Below are positions 21,570 to 30,303 of a DNA stretch of 64,000 nucleotides, piece after piece. The stretch's first letter is position 1. Each line of letters starts with the position of its first letter. The stretch covers positions 1 through 64,000 of the forward strand of contig NZ_CP121695.1 of the NCBI RefSeq assembly GCF_029761915.1, written 5' to 3'. The DNA comes from Bradyrhizobium sp. CB1650 (GTDB lineage: Bacteria > Pseudomonadota > Alphaproteobacteria > Rhizobiales > Xanthobacteraceae). The translations under genes were made by a program, and so were the position numbers. The notes under the pieces were generated by a model. The model was not told the origin of the DNA, ran no database searches, and saw only the letters and a list, made by a program, of their open reading frames with translations.

Positions 21570-21818
21570 ATGACTGACGTGACCTACTACGTCGCTCTAC
21601 CGTTCGTTTTCTCCGATGACGGCATCGCCGCCGGCGAGGCGGCCGAGTGCCTCAGTGCCAACGCCGCGATCATGCGGGCCGAGACGCTCTCCCAGAAGCC
21701 GGGCAATGCCGGGGCCATCGCGTTCTCGCGGACCGGAGACCCGTCAAGCGGGGACTTCGGTGACGCCAAGCTGATCCGGAAGCTCGGCGAGGTGCCGGAT
21801 GACCTGAGCACGCTGTGA
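21570..21818 (+). CDS. Hypothetical protein, duplicated (copy 1)
   Basis: 82 residues starting MTDVTYYVALPFVFSDDGIA. 76 of 82 residues are identical to the protein at 37700-37948, and about 70 bp of upstream DNA is also shared. The GEAAECLSANAAIMRAE and GAIAFSRTGDPSSGDF stretches look like one compact alpha/beta fold. Function unknown. Confidence 0.7.
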   Translation: MTDVTYYVALPFVFSDDGIAAGEAAECLSANAAIMRAETLSQKPGNAGAIAFSRTGDPSSGDFGDAKLIRKLGEVPDDLSTL

Positions 21819-21837
21819 AGCTCGACTGGGTCCGCAG

Positions 21838-22062
21838 CTACTTCTGAGGCGCCGGCGCCTGGGCGTTCGAGTTGTTTGGGTTCTGCTGCTTGTTGGCTTC
21901 GTGATGGCCGATCGCGCAGCCCGCCGCTGCGCCCAGCTTGCCATGTCCGGCAATGTGGCCGGCGACGCCGCCGACGATGGCGCCTTTGATGCATCCCTTG
22001 GCTTCCGCCGGCGAGATCGAGGCGAGCGCGAGGACGCACGCTGCTGCAAGGACTGCTTTCAT
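21838..22062 (-). CDS. Secreted glycine-zipper small protein (copy 1)
   Basis: 74 residues with a signal peptide (MKAVLAAACVLALASISPAEA), a glycine-rich zipper segment (GAIVGGVAGHIAGHGKLGAA) and a Asn/Pro/Ala-rich tail. Probably envelope-associated. A close relative is at 43715-43942. The 230 bp upstream carry a short look-alike (about 22150-22180) of the 3' end of the 21570 gene. Confidence 0.65.
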   Translation of the reverse strand: MKAVLAAACVLALASISPAEAKGCIKGAIVGGVAGHIAGHGKLGAAAGCAIGHHEANKQQNPNNSNAQAPAPQK

Positions 22063-22292
22063 GGTGCTCTCCGAATTCCCGATTGGGCTTGCGGGTCAAG
22101 TCGTCCGAACGGGCACGGTTCCATATGGCTCCGTCACGGCGCCTTCAGCATGCCGGACGACCCGAGCACGCTGCGAGAGCGACCTATCGTCCGCCTCCGC
22201 GAGCGCCGAGTTCGCGTCGCATAGAGGGCGAGGAGAGCCGCCGCCGCACTGCTGTTAGATGTCGCCGAGCGGCAGCGGGAAAGGTGCCGTCC

Positions 22293-22607
22293 CTAGTTCC
22301 GGCTGTGCGATGTACGTGGATTATGTGCCTTCAGCTTGACGTGAAGCACAGTCGCATAGGCCCCGCTCGCGTCGTGGGCGGTACCTGCAAGCTCCTGGCC
22401 CATTCTGCCTGCAGGCGTCAGGGCGCCTCCATTCAAAACATCCCGGTTCGGGTATTCTGCCGCAAAAGTCGATGGGTTCTGGACGGCCCACAAGGGAAGC
22501 TGCTCCGCACTGGCAGAGGCCAAGCCGATCATCGACAGCATCCCAGCCGCGACGAGAGCTTTGATTCGAGACGCCGATCCAAGGCCGAGAACAGAATTGC
22601 GTGACAT
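22293..22607 (-). CDS. Small periplasmic hypothetical protein
   Basis: 104 residues with a basic N-terminus and hydrophobic signal segment (ALVAAGMLSMIGLASASA), then a short mature region with NPSTFAAEYPNRDVLNGG. A good ribosome site (AAAAGGAGTG) precedes the ATG. No known family recognised. Confidence 0.6.
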   Translation of the reverse strand: MSRNSVLGLGSASRIKALVAAGMLSMIGLASASAEQLPLWAVQNPSTFAAEYPNRDVLNGGALTPAGRMGQELAGTAHDASGAYATVLHVKLKAHNPRTSHSRN

Positions 22608-22752
22608 CGAGACACTCCTTTTCGGTTGAGCAACAATTCCGAAATGAGTGTACGAATGCGATGTCGGACGATGAATGTCCGCGAAGGTCAGTTACATGCT
22701 CGAAGGTCTCAAACTTGCTCGGCGACCGCATTGGATCTTGCACACGACGGCA

Positions 22753-23028
22753 TCAGTGCGCGGGTCGAACGCGCGATTCTTTGACGACAGATGAGACAAT
22801 CCGATCGAACGTTTCGAGCGCGGCATCCGTCGCCAAATCCACCATCTGCCGGTAGGTTGCTTGGGTAAATTGAGTGAGGCTATCCCGGATCGCGGCAGCC
22901 AGCTCCTCCTCCGTCACCGACGAACGATGCGGCATCGTTCGCCCGGTGAGCTGACAAAATAGATTCAGACGGTAGACTTCGGCCGCGACTTGCCAGGCCC
23001 AATCTTCGAGATTCAACTTTTCGATCAT
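22753..23028 (-). CDS. Hypothetical helical protein (91 aa)
   Basis: Starts MIEKLNLEDWAWQVAAEVYR and contains SSVTEEELAAAIRDSLTQF. The reading frame remains open upstream, so a longer start is possible, but this ATG gives the natural protein-like part. It lies after the SDR gene on the same strand. No family recognised. Confidence 0.5.
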   Translation of the reverse strand: MIEKLNLEDWAWQVAAEVYRLNLFCQLTGRTMPHRSSVTEEELAAAIRDSLTQFTQATYRQMVDLATDAALETFDRIVSSVVKESRVRPAH

Positions 23029-23093
23029 TACGTAGCCGCGATCGTCTCGATCGTATTGGGCCTGCCCATTGCACCCAGGCTCAATTGCCGCGC

Positions 23094-23843
23094 TCAAACC
23101 GCGCTCAAGCCGCCGTCGACGACGAGATCGGCGCCGGCGACGTAGCTGCTCTCGTCGGAAGCCAGGAACAGCGCAGCCGAAGCAATCTCCTCCGGCCGCC
23201 CGAGCCGGTTGAGCGGTGTGGCGGCGGTAAAGCTCGCTCTGATGGCATCGGCGCCTTCTTTCGTCGCCGCCTGTGCATCGATGATGGGCGTATCGATCGC
23301 ACCGGGGCTGATCGCATTGACCCGAATGCCGCGGTCCTTCAATTCGGCGGTCCACGTTCGCACGAACGAGCGGACGCTTGCCTTCGTAGCGCTGTAGGAG
23401 CCGTAGCGCGGAATGCCCTTGAAGGCGGCGATGGACGAGATCAGGATGATCGCGCCGCCATCGCGGAGAAGCGGCAGCGCTTTCTGGACCGTGAACAGAA
23501 GCCCGCGCACGTTGATGCCGAACGTCCGGTCGAAATTCTGTTCGGTAGTCTCCGCAAGAGGCTCCGGATCGATGAAGCCGGCGTTCGCGACCAGAACATC
23601 GATCTTACCACTCTCGCGCTTGATCCTCTCATAGAGCCGATCGAGATCCTGGAGGTTCTGCACGTCCCCTTGGACAGCGGTCGCCCGGTCGCCGATAAGA
23701 GCGACCGCCATGTTGAGTTCGTCCTGGCGGCGACCGGTGATGTAGACGAACGCCCCTTCCCGCGCGAACCGCTGGGCGGTCGCGAGCCCGAGACCGCTGC
23801 TGCCCCCGGTCACCACCGCTACTTTGTCCTGCAATCTGAGCAT
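23094..23843 (-). CDS. SDR family oxidoreductase
   Basis: Classical short-chain dehydrogenase/reductase of 249 residues. The Rossmann motif is TGGSSGLG, NAG is at NAGFID, the catalytic Ser is in LISSIAAF and the active-site YSATK gives Tyr and Lys. The C-terminal GADLVVDGGLSAV is typical of the family. The exact substrate is not deducible. It follows the PRISE-type reductase on the same strand by 59 bp, so the pair likely forms one operon, with a regulatory motif at 25167. Confidence 0.92.
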   Translation of the reverse strand: MLRLQDKVAVVTGGSSGLGLATAQRFAREGAFVYITGRRQDELNMAVALIGDRATAVQGDVQNLQDLDRLYERIKRESGKIDVLVANAGFIDPEPLAETTEQNFDRTFGINVRGLLFTVQKALPLLRDGGAIILISSIAAFKGIPRYGSYSATKASVRSFVRTWTAELKDRGIRVNAISPGAIDTPIIDAQAATKEGADAIRASFTAATPLNRLGRPEEIASAALFLASDESSYVAGADLVVDGGLSAV

Positions 23844-23902
23844 GGTTTTCTCCTCTCTCAGTCAGCGGCCGTCTCGAAGCGGCCGCGCAATCCACATCCG
23901 AT

Positions 23903-25018
23903 CTATTTCGATACCGGCGGCAGAAACTTCCGATCGATCAGAGACTGCAGCGCCTTGCGGAACGAGAGCTCCGTGTCGACCGTCTTCGAGAATCCTGCCT
24001 GGCGCAGCTTGATGGTGCTCACGAAGGCTCGCGGCCCTGCCGGGGCGCCATAGGCGAACGCGAAGTCCGCATGCTGATCCCCTTGACCGACGAACTCACG
24101 GAGGTTGTGCGAGCGAAGGCCGTGCTTCGCGACGATCTTGTCCCAGACGCCCGAGTTCTCGGCGATGTAGGCCGTCACGCTCGTCGGACTATCCGCTCCG
24201 GCTTCGGTACCGAGGGTCTCTGCCAAGCCCGGCCACACGTTGCGCCACTCGAACACGTCGCCGTTGGTGATGTTGAACGCCTCGTTCGCTGCCTGCGGCG
24301 ACTGAGCGGCCCAGACCATCACGTCGCCGACGAGATCCGCATCGGCGGCCTCCCAGACGAACGACGGGCCGCCAGGGAATCCGAACGGCTCTCCCTTTTC
24401 GCGGCGGATAGCCGCGTAGACCCCGATAGCCGGCAGAACGTTCAACGCGCCCGGAGTAGGCCCCGTGACGAGCTGCGGACGCAGGGCGGTGTAGTTGAAC
24501 CCGTGTTTGGCGCCGGCCTCGCCGACATAGGCCTCCTGGTCGAAGAAGAAGTTCGGGTGATCCTTGCGGGCATCACGTTCGCGTGCCGGGATCGGAATCG
24601 GGTGCAGATGCACGCCATAGACCTTCGTCCCCTGCAGGATGCTGATGTGCCGGAAGTCGGAGGCGTTGCGGACGATCGGTTCGACCACGTTGCGCAACAT
24701 GGCGTTGTTGGTGTCGATCTGGTCCTTGCTCGACCAGCCGGCCACCAGCTCCGGCTTCTCATGCAGGGCCGTGTAGGCGATGTGCGTGACGTCCGTCAGC
24801 GGCTCGAAGGCGGCGCGGGACTTTTCCTCGTCCCGCAGATCGACGGAGAGAAACTGGACCTCGCGGCCGCTCGGCAGCTCGGGCTTGCGGCGTGATACGC
24901 CGATCACATCCCAGCCTGCATCGAGAAACTTCTCGATGGCCGCCACGCCGAGTAGACCGCTCGCGCCCGTGACGAGGACCCTATCCCGTGCGGTGTTTGC
25001 CTGATTGTTCGTGCTCAT
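23903..25018 (-). CDS. Extended SDR, PRISE/progesterone 5-beta-reductase-like
   Basis: 371 residues from MSTNNQANTARDRVLV. The N-terminal Rossmann motif TGASGLLG is followed by the PRISE-type hallmarks: an ILQGTKVYGVHL strand and a NFFFDQEAYV segment (family form GxKxY and NFYYxxED). PRISE enzymes reduce activated C=C bonds of enones with NADPH, which fits the Old Yellow Enzyme and peroxiredoxin elsewhere in the cluster. A CATTCC-N5-RGAATR site lies about 150 bp upstream. Confidence 0.82.
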   Translation of the reverse strand: MSTNNQANTARDRVLVTGASGLLGVAAIEKFLDAGWDVIGVSRRKPELPSGREVQFLSVDLRDEEKSRAAFEPLTDVTHIAYTALHEKPELVAGWSSKDQIDTNNAMLRNVVEPIVRNASDFRHISILQGTKVYGVHLHPIPIPARERDARKDHPNFFFDQEAYVGEAGAKHGFNYTALRPQLVTGPTPGALNVLPAIGVYAAIRREKGEPFGFPGGPSFVWEAADADLVGDVMVWAAQSPQAANEAFNITNGDVFEWRNVWPGLAETLGTEAGADSPTSVTAYIAENSGVWDKIVAKHGLRSHNLREFVGQGDQHADFAFAYGAPAGPRAFVSTIKLRQAGFSKTVDTELSFRKALQSLIDRKFLPPVSK

Positions 25019-25166
25019 GTTCCCGACCTCTTGTTGTCGTAGGTGCTGGCCACGGATCTCACGTTCCGTGGCGGTCAACGCGAGCCCTTGATCGTCTCCC
25101 GTCTCCCTTGCCGGAGATAATTGCGCATCCGCGGTCGGCCCGGCAGTTTTCTCGAGGTGATAGTGT

Positions 25167-25185
25167 TCATTCCGACCAGGAATGA
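25167..25185. promoter_or_regulatory. Putative LysR-type site A
   Basis: TCATTCC-N5-GGAATGA, a perfect 7-bp inverted repeat with the T-N11-A spacing of LysR operators, upstream of the PRISE/SDR pair. The 280-bp gap 25019-25300 contains nothing else I can name. Confidence 0.6.
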
Positions 25186-25300
25186 CAGGAGCCGATACCT
25201 TTCGCGTCCCGCGGCCATGGCCAGCGTCACGATCGCTGGGGGTAGGGATCGGTGAGACGTCTTGTCTTGCTGCTAGTGGTTGCCAGCCCGTTGTCCGAAG

Positions 25301-26242
25301 CTATGCAGATGTCGCGTTGGCCTCGAGCCATTTCGCGATGTTGGCCGCGGCATCGCCATAGAAGATACGGTACAGATCTTCGGTGACGTAGCCGATGTGA
25401 GGCGTCGCCAGGACGTTTTCCAGCCTCCGAAAGGGATGATCGGAGGGTAGCGGCTCATGATCGAACACGTCTACCGCCGCGCCGGCGATCCTGCGCGCCC
25501 GCAGCGCCTCGACGAGGGCCGCCTCGTCGACGATCGGACCACGTGATGTGTTCACCAGTTTCGCGGTGGGCTTCATCAGAGCGAACTCGGGCGCGCCGAC
25601 CAGGCCTCTGGTACGGCCGCTCAGCACTAGATGTATCGTCACGACATCCGCCTCGCGGAACAGGGTCTGCTTGTCAACGAGAGTAGCACCGGCGGCACTG
25701 GCCTTCTCCTCGGTGAGGTTCTGGCTCCAGGCGATCACCTTCATTCCGAAGGCGAGACCGATGCGAGCGACTTCCCTTCCGATGTTGCCTAATCCGACGA
25801 TCGCGAGGCTTTTGCCGCGCAGGTTCGTGCCGAGACCGGTCTGCCACCCGCCGGCCCTGAGCGAAGCAGCCTCACGGTCTATGCCCCGCATGCTGGCCAG
25901 AATCAGCGACCAGGTGAACTCGATGGTCGGAGTGGAATCGTAGCCGGTCGCGGTGACCGCGATTCCGAGATCTGTGGCGGCCTGGCTGTCGATCGATGCG
26001 TTTCGGGGCCCCGTTGAAGCTATCAGTTTCAGGTTCGGTAACCGATCCAGGATTTCCCGTGGAAGCGGCGTGCGCTCGCGCATGACGCATACCACGTCGA
26101 ACGGTCGCAACAATTCGACGACTGCCGAAGGATCGGCCACGTGGTCGTTGAACACGGTGATCTCGGCGTGTCGGCGGACGCCGGACCAGTCGGCGAGCCG
26201 CAGCGCCACATTCTGGTAGTCATCGAGGATTGCAACTTTCAT
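25301..26242 (-). CDS. D-2-hydroxyacid dehydrogenase
   Basis: NAD-dependent dehydrogenase of the D-isomer-specific family, 313 residues from MKVAILDDYQNVAL. It has the nucleotide-binding GLGNIGREVARIG, the substrate Arg region NTSRGPIVDE, the Glu in FDHEPLP and the catalytic His in TPHIGYVT. A start 18 nt upstream is also possible. The specific hydroxyacid is unknown. The stop of the alpha/beta hydrolase gene lies 14 bp upstream on the same strand. Confidence 0.9.
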   Translation of the reverse strand: MKVAILDDYQNVALRLADWSGVRRHAEITVFNDHVADPSAVVELLRPFDVVCVMRERTPLPREILDRLPNLKLIASTGPRNASIDSQAATDLGIAVTATGYDSTPTIEFTWSLILASMRGIDREAASLRAGGWQTGLGTNLRGKSLAIVGLGNIGREVARIGLAFGMKVIAWSQNLTEEKASAAGATLVDKQTLFREADVVTIHLVLSGRTRGLVGAPEFALMKPTAKLVNTSRGPIVDEAALVEALRARRIAGAAVDVFDHEPLPSDHPFRRLENVLATPHIGYVTEDLYRIFYGDAAANIAKWLEANATSA

Positions 26243-26256
26243 CGGACCACTCTCCG

Positions 26257-27078
26257 TCACTGCTTCGCAAAGAACTCGGCCAGAGCTCCCGCCACGCCTT
26301 TGGGGTCATTCTCCATCGGAATGTGTCCTGCCGAACTGATCCGGACGAGCTTGGTCTCGGGTATCTCACGGGCGTAGCGTTCGGCAAAATTGACGGTCTG
26401 GAACGGATCGTCCACGCCCCAAACCAGAAGCTTGGGCTTCCTGGATTGAAGCAGCGCCGGCAGCATCTCCATCGTGTAGCGGTGGTCCGCCGCTCCGGCG
26501 AGCGCCAGCCACGATCGTGCGACCCTCGGATCCGTCCAGGGCTCGAGGTATTCGGCGATCTCGGCTTCGCTCGCAGGACGCCCTAGCGCCTTCACGACGG
26601 ACACGCGACGCGCGGCGAGAATGTCGTCCCTCGTCGTCGCGGCCGCCACTGTCGGGTCTCGGAAGCGGGCGACGCCGGGCACCGGCCAGGAATCGTACAT
26701 GACCCCGTTCACCACGGCGACGCGCGGCACCTCCACGGCACCTGCGAGCATCAGGTGCTGCGCCACGCCTCCGCCGATGTCGTGGCCGGCGACCACTACT
26801 GGGCCCTTGTGTCCGATCGCCTCGAGAAAGCGCAGCAGCCAGGCGGAAAGCCGCGGGACCGAAGCCTCCTCCACCGTAAGTTCGCCACCCGAGCGGCCAA
26901 AGCCGGGGAAGTCCACCGCCACGGGGCGCAGGCCCGCGGCGGCAATGCCATCGAGCACGGGCTGCCAGACCCGGCTCCAATAGGTGCCATGAAGCAGCAG
27001 CACCAGAGGACCGCCGTCGCCGGCGGTGAGATAACTGATCTGAACGCCGCCTACATCGACTGTCTCGCGCCTTGTCAT
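26257..27078 (-). CDS. Alpha/beta hydrolase with Asp nucleophile
   Basis: 273 residues from MTRRETVDVGGVQISYL. LLLHGTYWSRVW forms the oxyanion loop and GHDIGGG places Asp where esterases have Ser, as in epoxide hydrolases and haloalkane dehalogenases. The catalytic His lies in SSAGHIPMEND. The Trp that follows the nucleophile in true dehalogenases is Ile here, so an epoxide-hydrolase-like role is more likely. Probably co-transcribed with the dehydrogenase gene downstream. Confidence 0.82.
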   Translation of the reverse strand: MTRRETVDVGGVQISYLTAGDGGPLVLLLHGTYWSRVWQPVLDGIAAAGLRPVAVDFPGFGRSGGELTVEEASVPRLSAWLLRFLEAIGHKGPVVVAGHDIGGGVAQHLMLAGAVEVPRVAVVNGVMYDSWPVPGVARFRDPTVAAATTRDDILAARRVSVVKALGRPASEAEIAEYLEPWTDPRVARSWLALAGAADHRYTMEMLPALLQSRKPKLLVWGVDDPFQTVNFAERYAREIPETKLVRISSAGHIPMENDPKGVAGALAEFFAKQ

Positions 27079-27246
27079 CGGATGATCCTCCTCACATGTA
27101 CCTTGCCGAGCCCGACCGCTTCGATCTGGCTGAAAACGTCTTCGTGTCGCGGCGCCTCGCAGTACGCGATCGCCGTAGGTGCGTTCGCCTGTCACTGAAA
27201 AAGTCGCCATCTCCGCGACATCGTCGGGAACGAGCGACCGCGTTCG

Positions 27247-27951
27247 TCATTTTGCCCGCACGCCTGCGGCAGTCTGACCGAACAGGATTTTCTTTCCTTC
27301 TTCGGTGACGGTCGGGCGATTCGAGTATGGCTCGCCTTTCGCATAGGCGCGCTGCGTCGCCGGGCGCGAGCGAACGCTGTTGAACCAGCGCCGCAGGTTC
27401 GGGAAGTCGTCGAGGTTCTGCTGCTGGCGCTTTCAGGGCACGATCCAGGGGTAGCACGCCATGTCGGCAATGCTGTAGTCATCGCCGGCGACGAACGTGC
27501 GGTTTTCGAGATGGCGGTCGAGCACGCCGTAGAGACGGTTCGTCTCCTTGACGTAGCGCTCGATCGCATAGGGGATTTTGCTCGGCGCATAGAGCCCGAA
27601 GTGATGGTTCTGTCCGGCCATCGGCCCCAGCCCGCCGACCTGCCAGAACAGCCATTCCATCACCGTCTTGCGGCCACGGACGTCGTTCGGCATGAACCGG
27701 CCGGTGTTTTCGGCCAAGTACAGCAGGATCGCGCCGGACTCGAACACCCTGATCGGGTCGCCGTCGTCGGACGGCACAAGGTCGATAATGGCCGGCATGC
27801 GGTTGTTCGGCGAGATGGCGAGAAAGTCGGGCTTGAACTGATCGCCGGCGCTGATGTCGACGGGATGGATCGTGTAGTTCAGTCCTGCCTCCTCCAGGAA
27901 CATCGCGATCTTGTGGCCGTTCGGCGTCGGCCAATAGTAAAGCTCGATCAT
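27247..27951 (-). pseudogene. Glutathione S-transferase interrupted by in-frame TGA
   Basis: Starts MIELYYWPTPNGHKIAMFLE after AGGAG (an ATG 18 nt upstream is also in frame). The YfcG/Ure2p-like thioredoxin fold and the first part of the helical domain run to CYPWIVP, where TGA (27433-27435) sits in place of a Trp codon. The same frame then continues for 61 sense codons with typical GST sequence (LDDFPNLRRWFNSV) to a stop at 27247. A single G-to-A change explains the break. It may be a recent nonsense mutation or a sequencing error. Confidence 0.85.
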
Positions 27952-28025
27952 TTGGATCTCCTCGCTCATTCGTCAGCCAAGAGATGCAGGGCGCCCGCGC
28001 CTAGGCATGGCGCCCCGCATCTAGC

Positions 28026-28601
28026 TCAGGCAGCCGGCCTCAACTTTCCGGGTGCGCTCCACTCGGCGCCCTTCATGAAGGCGTCGTTCGGCGTCTGCGC
28101 GAGATGGTTGGTGTAGTTCGAGATGAGCTTCGTAGCCGCGAGGACGAGAATATCGAGTGCGGCGCGGTTGTCGTAGCCCGCAGCCTTGAACGCGGCGACG
28201 TCGGCCTCGCTCACGAATCCGCGCTGGCGGGTGATCTTGGCGGCGAACTCGCGCAGCGCCTGCAGCTTGGGATCGGCGATCGGCCGGCCCTCGCGGACGG
28301 CGGCGATCGTGTCGTCGTCGACCTTTGCCATGCGCGACAGATTGGTGTGGCCGGCCATGCAATACGTGCACTCGTTTTCGTAGATGATCGCGAGATAGAC
28401 GATGTTGCGCTCCTGCGGGGTGAAGCCAGTCTTTTCCGCAATTCCCCAAAGGGTGCTGTAAGCCTCCAGAGCAGCGGGACTTTCCGCCAGCACGCGATGA
28501 AGATTGGGAACGAACCCCCACGCCTTTTGGACGCCGTTGAGAATCTCGGCCGAGGCCGCCGGTGCGGTGGAGTTGTCGTGGATCGAGAAGCCGTTGATCA
28601 T
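28026..28601 (-). CDS. AhpD-like carboxymuconolactone decarboxylase family protein
   Basis: 191 residues, MINGFSIHDNSTAPAASAEI, with the redox motif ENECTYCMAGH (CxxC plus His), as in AhpD-type alkylhydroperoxidases. It may reduce peroxides or act as an oxidoreductase partner. A CATTCC-N5-AGAATG site lies 90 bp upstream of the start, and the GST gene follows on the same strand, so the two are likely in one unit. Confidence 0.88.
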   Translation of the reverse strand: MINGFSIHDNSTAPAASAEILNGVQKAWGFVPNLHRVLAESPAALEAYSTLWGIAEKTGFTPQERNIVYLAIIYENECTYCMAGHTNLSRMAKVDDDTIAAVREGRPIADPKLQALREFAAKITRQRGFVSEADVAAFKAAGYDNRAALDILVLAATKLISNYTNHLAQTPNDAFMKGAEWSAPGKLRPAA

Positions 28602-28690
28602 GTGCGCTCTCCTGTTGGCAAAGCTTGGGTTGGCATCCGCACCCTGCTTCATTCCAGCTCCCCTAGGCAGAGAGGCGGAGGCGATATCAA

Positions 28691-28708
28691 TCATTCCTCC
28701 AAAGAATG
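28691..28708. promoter_or_regulatory. Putative LysR-type site B
   Basis: TCATTCC-N5-AGAATG upstream of the minus-strand AhpD-like/GST genes. The preceding GCGATATC recurs before site D. Member of the five-copy set (see findings). Confidence 0.6.
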
Positions 28709-28764
28709 GGGCAGGCAATCGAATGATGGGTAAGGGTGACGAACCGTTCGTCCGGAGCGCTCAG

Positions 28765-28781
28765 CATTCCCCAGCGGAATA
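28765..28781. promoter_or_regulatory. Putative LysR-type site C
   Basis: CATTCC-N5-GGAATA, 84 bp after site B and upstream of the plus-strand dehalogenase gene. B and C therefore serve the two divergent transcription units. Confidence 0.55.
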
Positions 28782-28974
28782 ATAGATATGCCTGCATCGA
28801 CGCTGGTTAGAATGGAGCCGGCGTCATAGCCGTTTTCGGCTCGGCAATATCGAAATCAGACGCGGACCGCGCGTGACCTTATCAATGACGTTCGACGGCG
28901 ACCGGACCTCCGCAATGCTCGACTTGCTCGATCAGGGCGGTGGGCGGACGTCCTATAGGACAAGGGAGAACGGA

Positions 28975-29898
28975 ATGAGAGCGGCAGGAGCAGCGCACGT
29001 GTTCTCACAGGAGCAGTGGCCGTTCGAGCCGAAGTTCAAGCGTGTCAACGGCTGGCGCATGCACTACGTCGACGAGGGCGCCGGCGATCCGGTAGTTCTC
29101 CTGCATGGCAACCCGGCGTGGGGGTTTCTTTACCGCAAGTTCGTGAAGCCGCTGACCGAGGCGGGCCGGCGCGTCATCATTCCTGACATGATCGGGTTTG
29201 GCCTGTCGGAGAAGCCGGTTCGCGAACAGGCGCACAGCCTCGATGGTCATATCGCAAATCTCACCGGCTTGCTGCGGCAATTGGACGTGCGCGACGCGGC
29301 CATGGTTTGCCACGATTGGGGTGGCCCCACGGGTCTTGGATTCGCATTGTCCAATCCCGACCGCGTCCGCGCCCTGGTGATCATGAGCACATGGGCCTGG
29401 CCGCTGCCTCCGGCCGAATTCCACAAACGAATATTCCCTTGGCGCATGATGCACGCGCCCATGGTCGGTCCGTATCTCCTCGGCCGCCATGACACCCTCG
29501 CCGGCCGCGGCATGTACCTATCGGTGGTCGATCGAAAGAAGTTCGCAGCCGAGGCTCAGTCCGTCTACGAAGGCATATTGCCGGATCCCGGCTCGCGTCT
29601 TCTGACCTGGACATGGCCGCGCTGGATTCCCTTGGACGAGAGCGCCCGCGGATTTGCGCGATTCGAATGGCTTGAGCGCGAGCTGAAGAAGTCGAAGTTT
29701 CCGACGCTTCTTGTATGGGGCAGAGAGGACGAGGTTTTCGATTACAAGACGTTCGCGTCTCGTTTCAAGGAATTGATCCCTCACGCTGAAGGGCCCCTGC
29801 TGGTGACGGGGCGACACTTCCTGCAGGAAGATTCGGGAGCCGAGATCGCCGCGACGATCAATCTTTTCCTCAACCGCATCGACGGGAGGCAGTCGTGA
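28975..29898 (+). CDS. Haloalkane dehalogenase-like alpha/beta hydrolase
   Basis: 307 residues from the ATG at 28975, which has a strong AGGGAGA ribosome site; in-frame starts up to 28873 exist without one. Motifs are VVLLHGNPAWGF (oxyanion), VCHDWGG (Asp nucleophile plus the halide-binding Trp), and a late GRHFLQED with the catalytic His. These fit haloalkane dehalogenases better than the hydrolase at 26257. The true substrate is unknown. Its stop overlaps the GTG of the next gene, so the two are coupled. Confidence 0.85.
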   Translation: MRAAGAAHVFSQEQWPFEPKFKRVNGWRMHYVDEGAGDPVVLLHGNPAWGFLYRKFVKPLTEAGRRVIIPDMIGFGLSEKPVREQAHSLDGHIANLTGLLRQLDVRDAAMVCHDWGGPTGLGFALSNPDRVRALVIMSTWAWPLPPAEFHKRIFPWRMMHAPMVGPYLLGRHDTLAGRGMYLSVVDRKKFAAEAQSVYEGILPDPGSRLLTWTWPRWIPLDESARGFARFEWLERELKKSKFPTLLVWGREDEVFDYKTFASRFKELIPHAEGPLLVTGRHFLQEDSGAEIAATINLFLNRIDGRQS

Positions 29899-30296
29899 CG
29901 AACGTAGAAATCATCGATCATCCGGAGCTTGCCGGAACGAGAAGGGCGCTGGTGCTGACCGAGGACCGCGTTGGGCACTACCCGGAGTTCCGGGATTTCT
30001 TCGTCCGCACCTTTTCTCTCAATTCCAGGGGTTTGTCGCGGCCTGGCTACCTGCGGGCTCCTTCCGGGATGATGTACGCGCTGGTGTTTATCGGGCGGAG
30101 CGGTGAACCATTTCCGGACGGGATCGAGGTCTACGCCCTGCCCTCTGCGCTGGAGCCTTTGGACGACGCCAAGGTAGACACCGATTTGTGGGCGCTGCTC
30201 AGGTGGATGATCGACGGAGTCGGAGGCGAATGGCGCGTCGAAGATCTCGACGCAACAGGCCGGCTCTATCAGCTCAGCGCCGCCGGTCCAGGGTAG
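29895..30296 (+). CDS. Hypothetical protein coupled to dehalogenase
   Basis: 133 residues starting with a GTG that overlaps the previous stop (GTGA). Starts MTNVEIIDHPELAGTRRALV and contains DGIEVYALPSALEPL. No family recognised. Translational coupling suggests a related metabolic role. Confidence 0.6.
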   Translation: MTNVEIIDHPELAGTRRALVLTEDRVGHYPEFRDFFVRTFSLNSRGLSRPGYLRAPSGMMYALVFIGRSGEPFPDGIEVYALPSALEPLDDAKVDTDLWALLRWMIDGVGGEWRVEDLDATGRLYQLSAAGPG

Positions 30297-30303
30297 GATC
30301 GCC

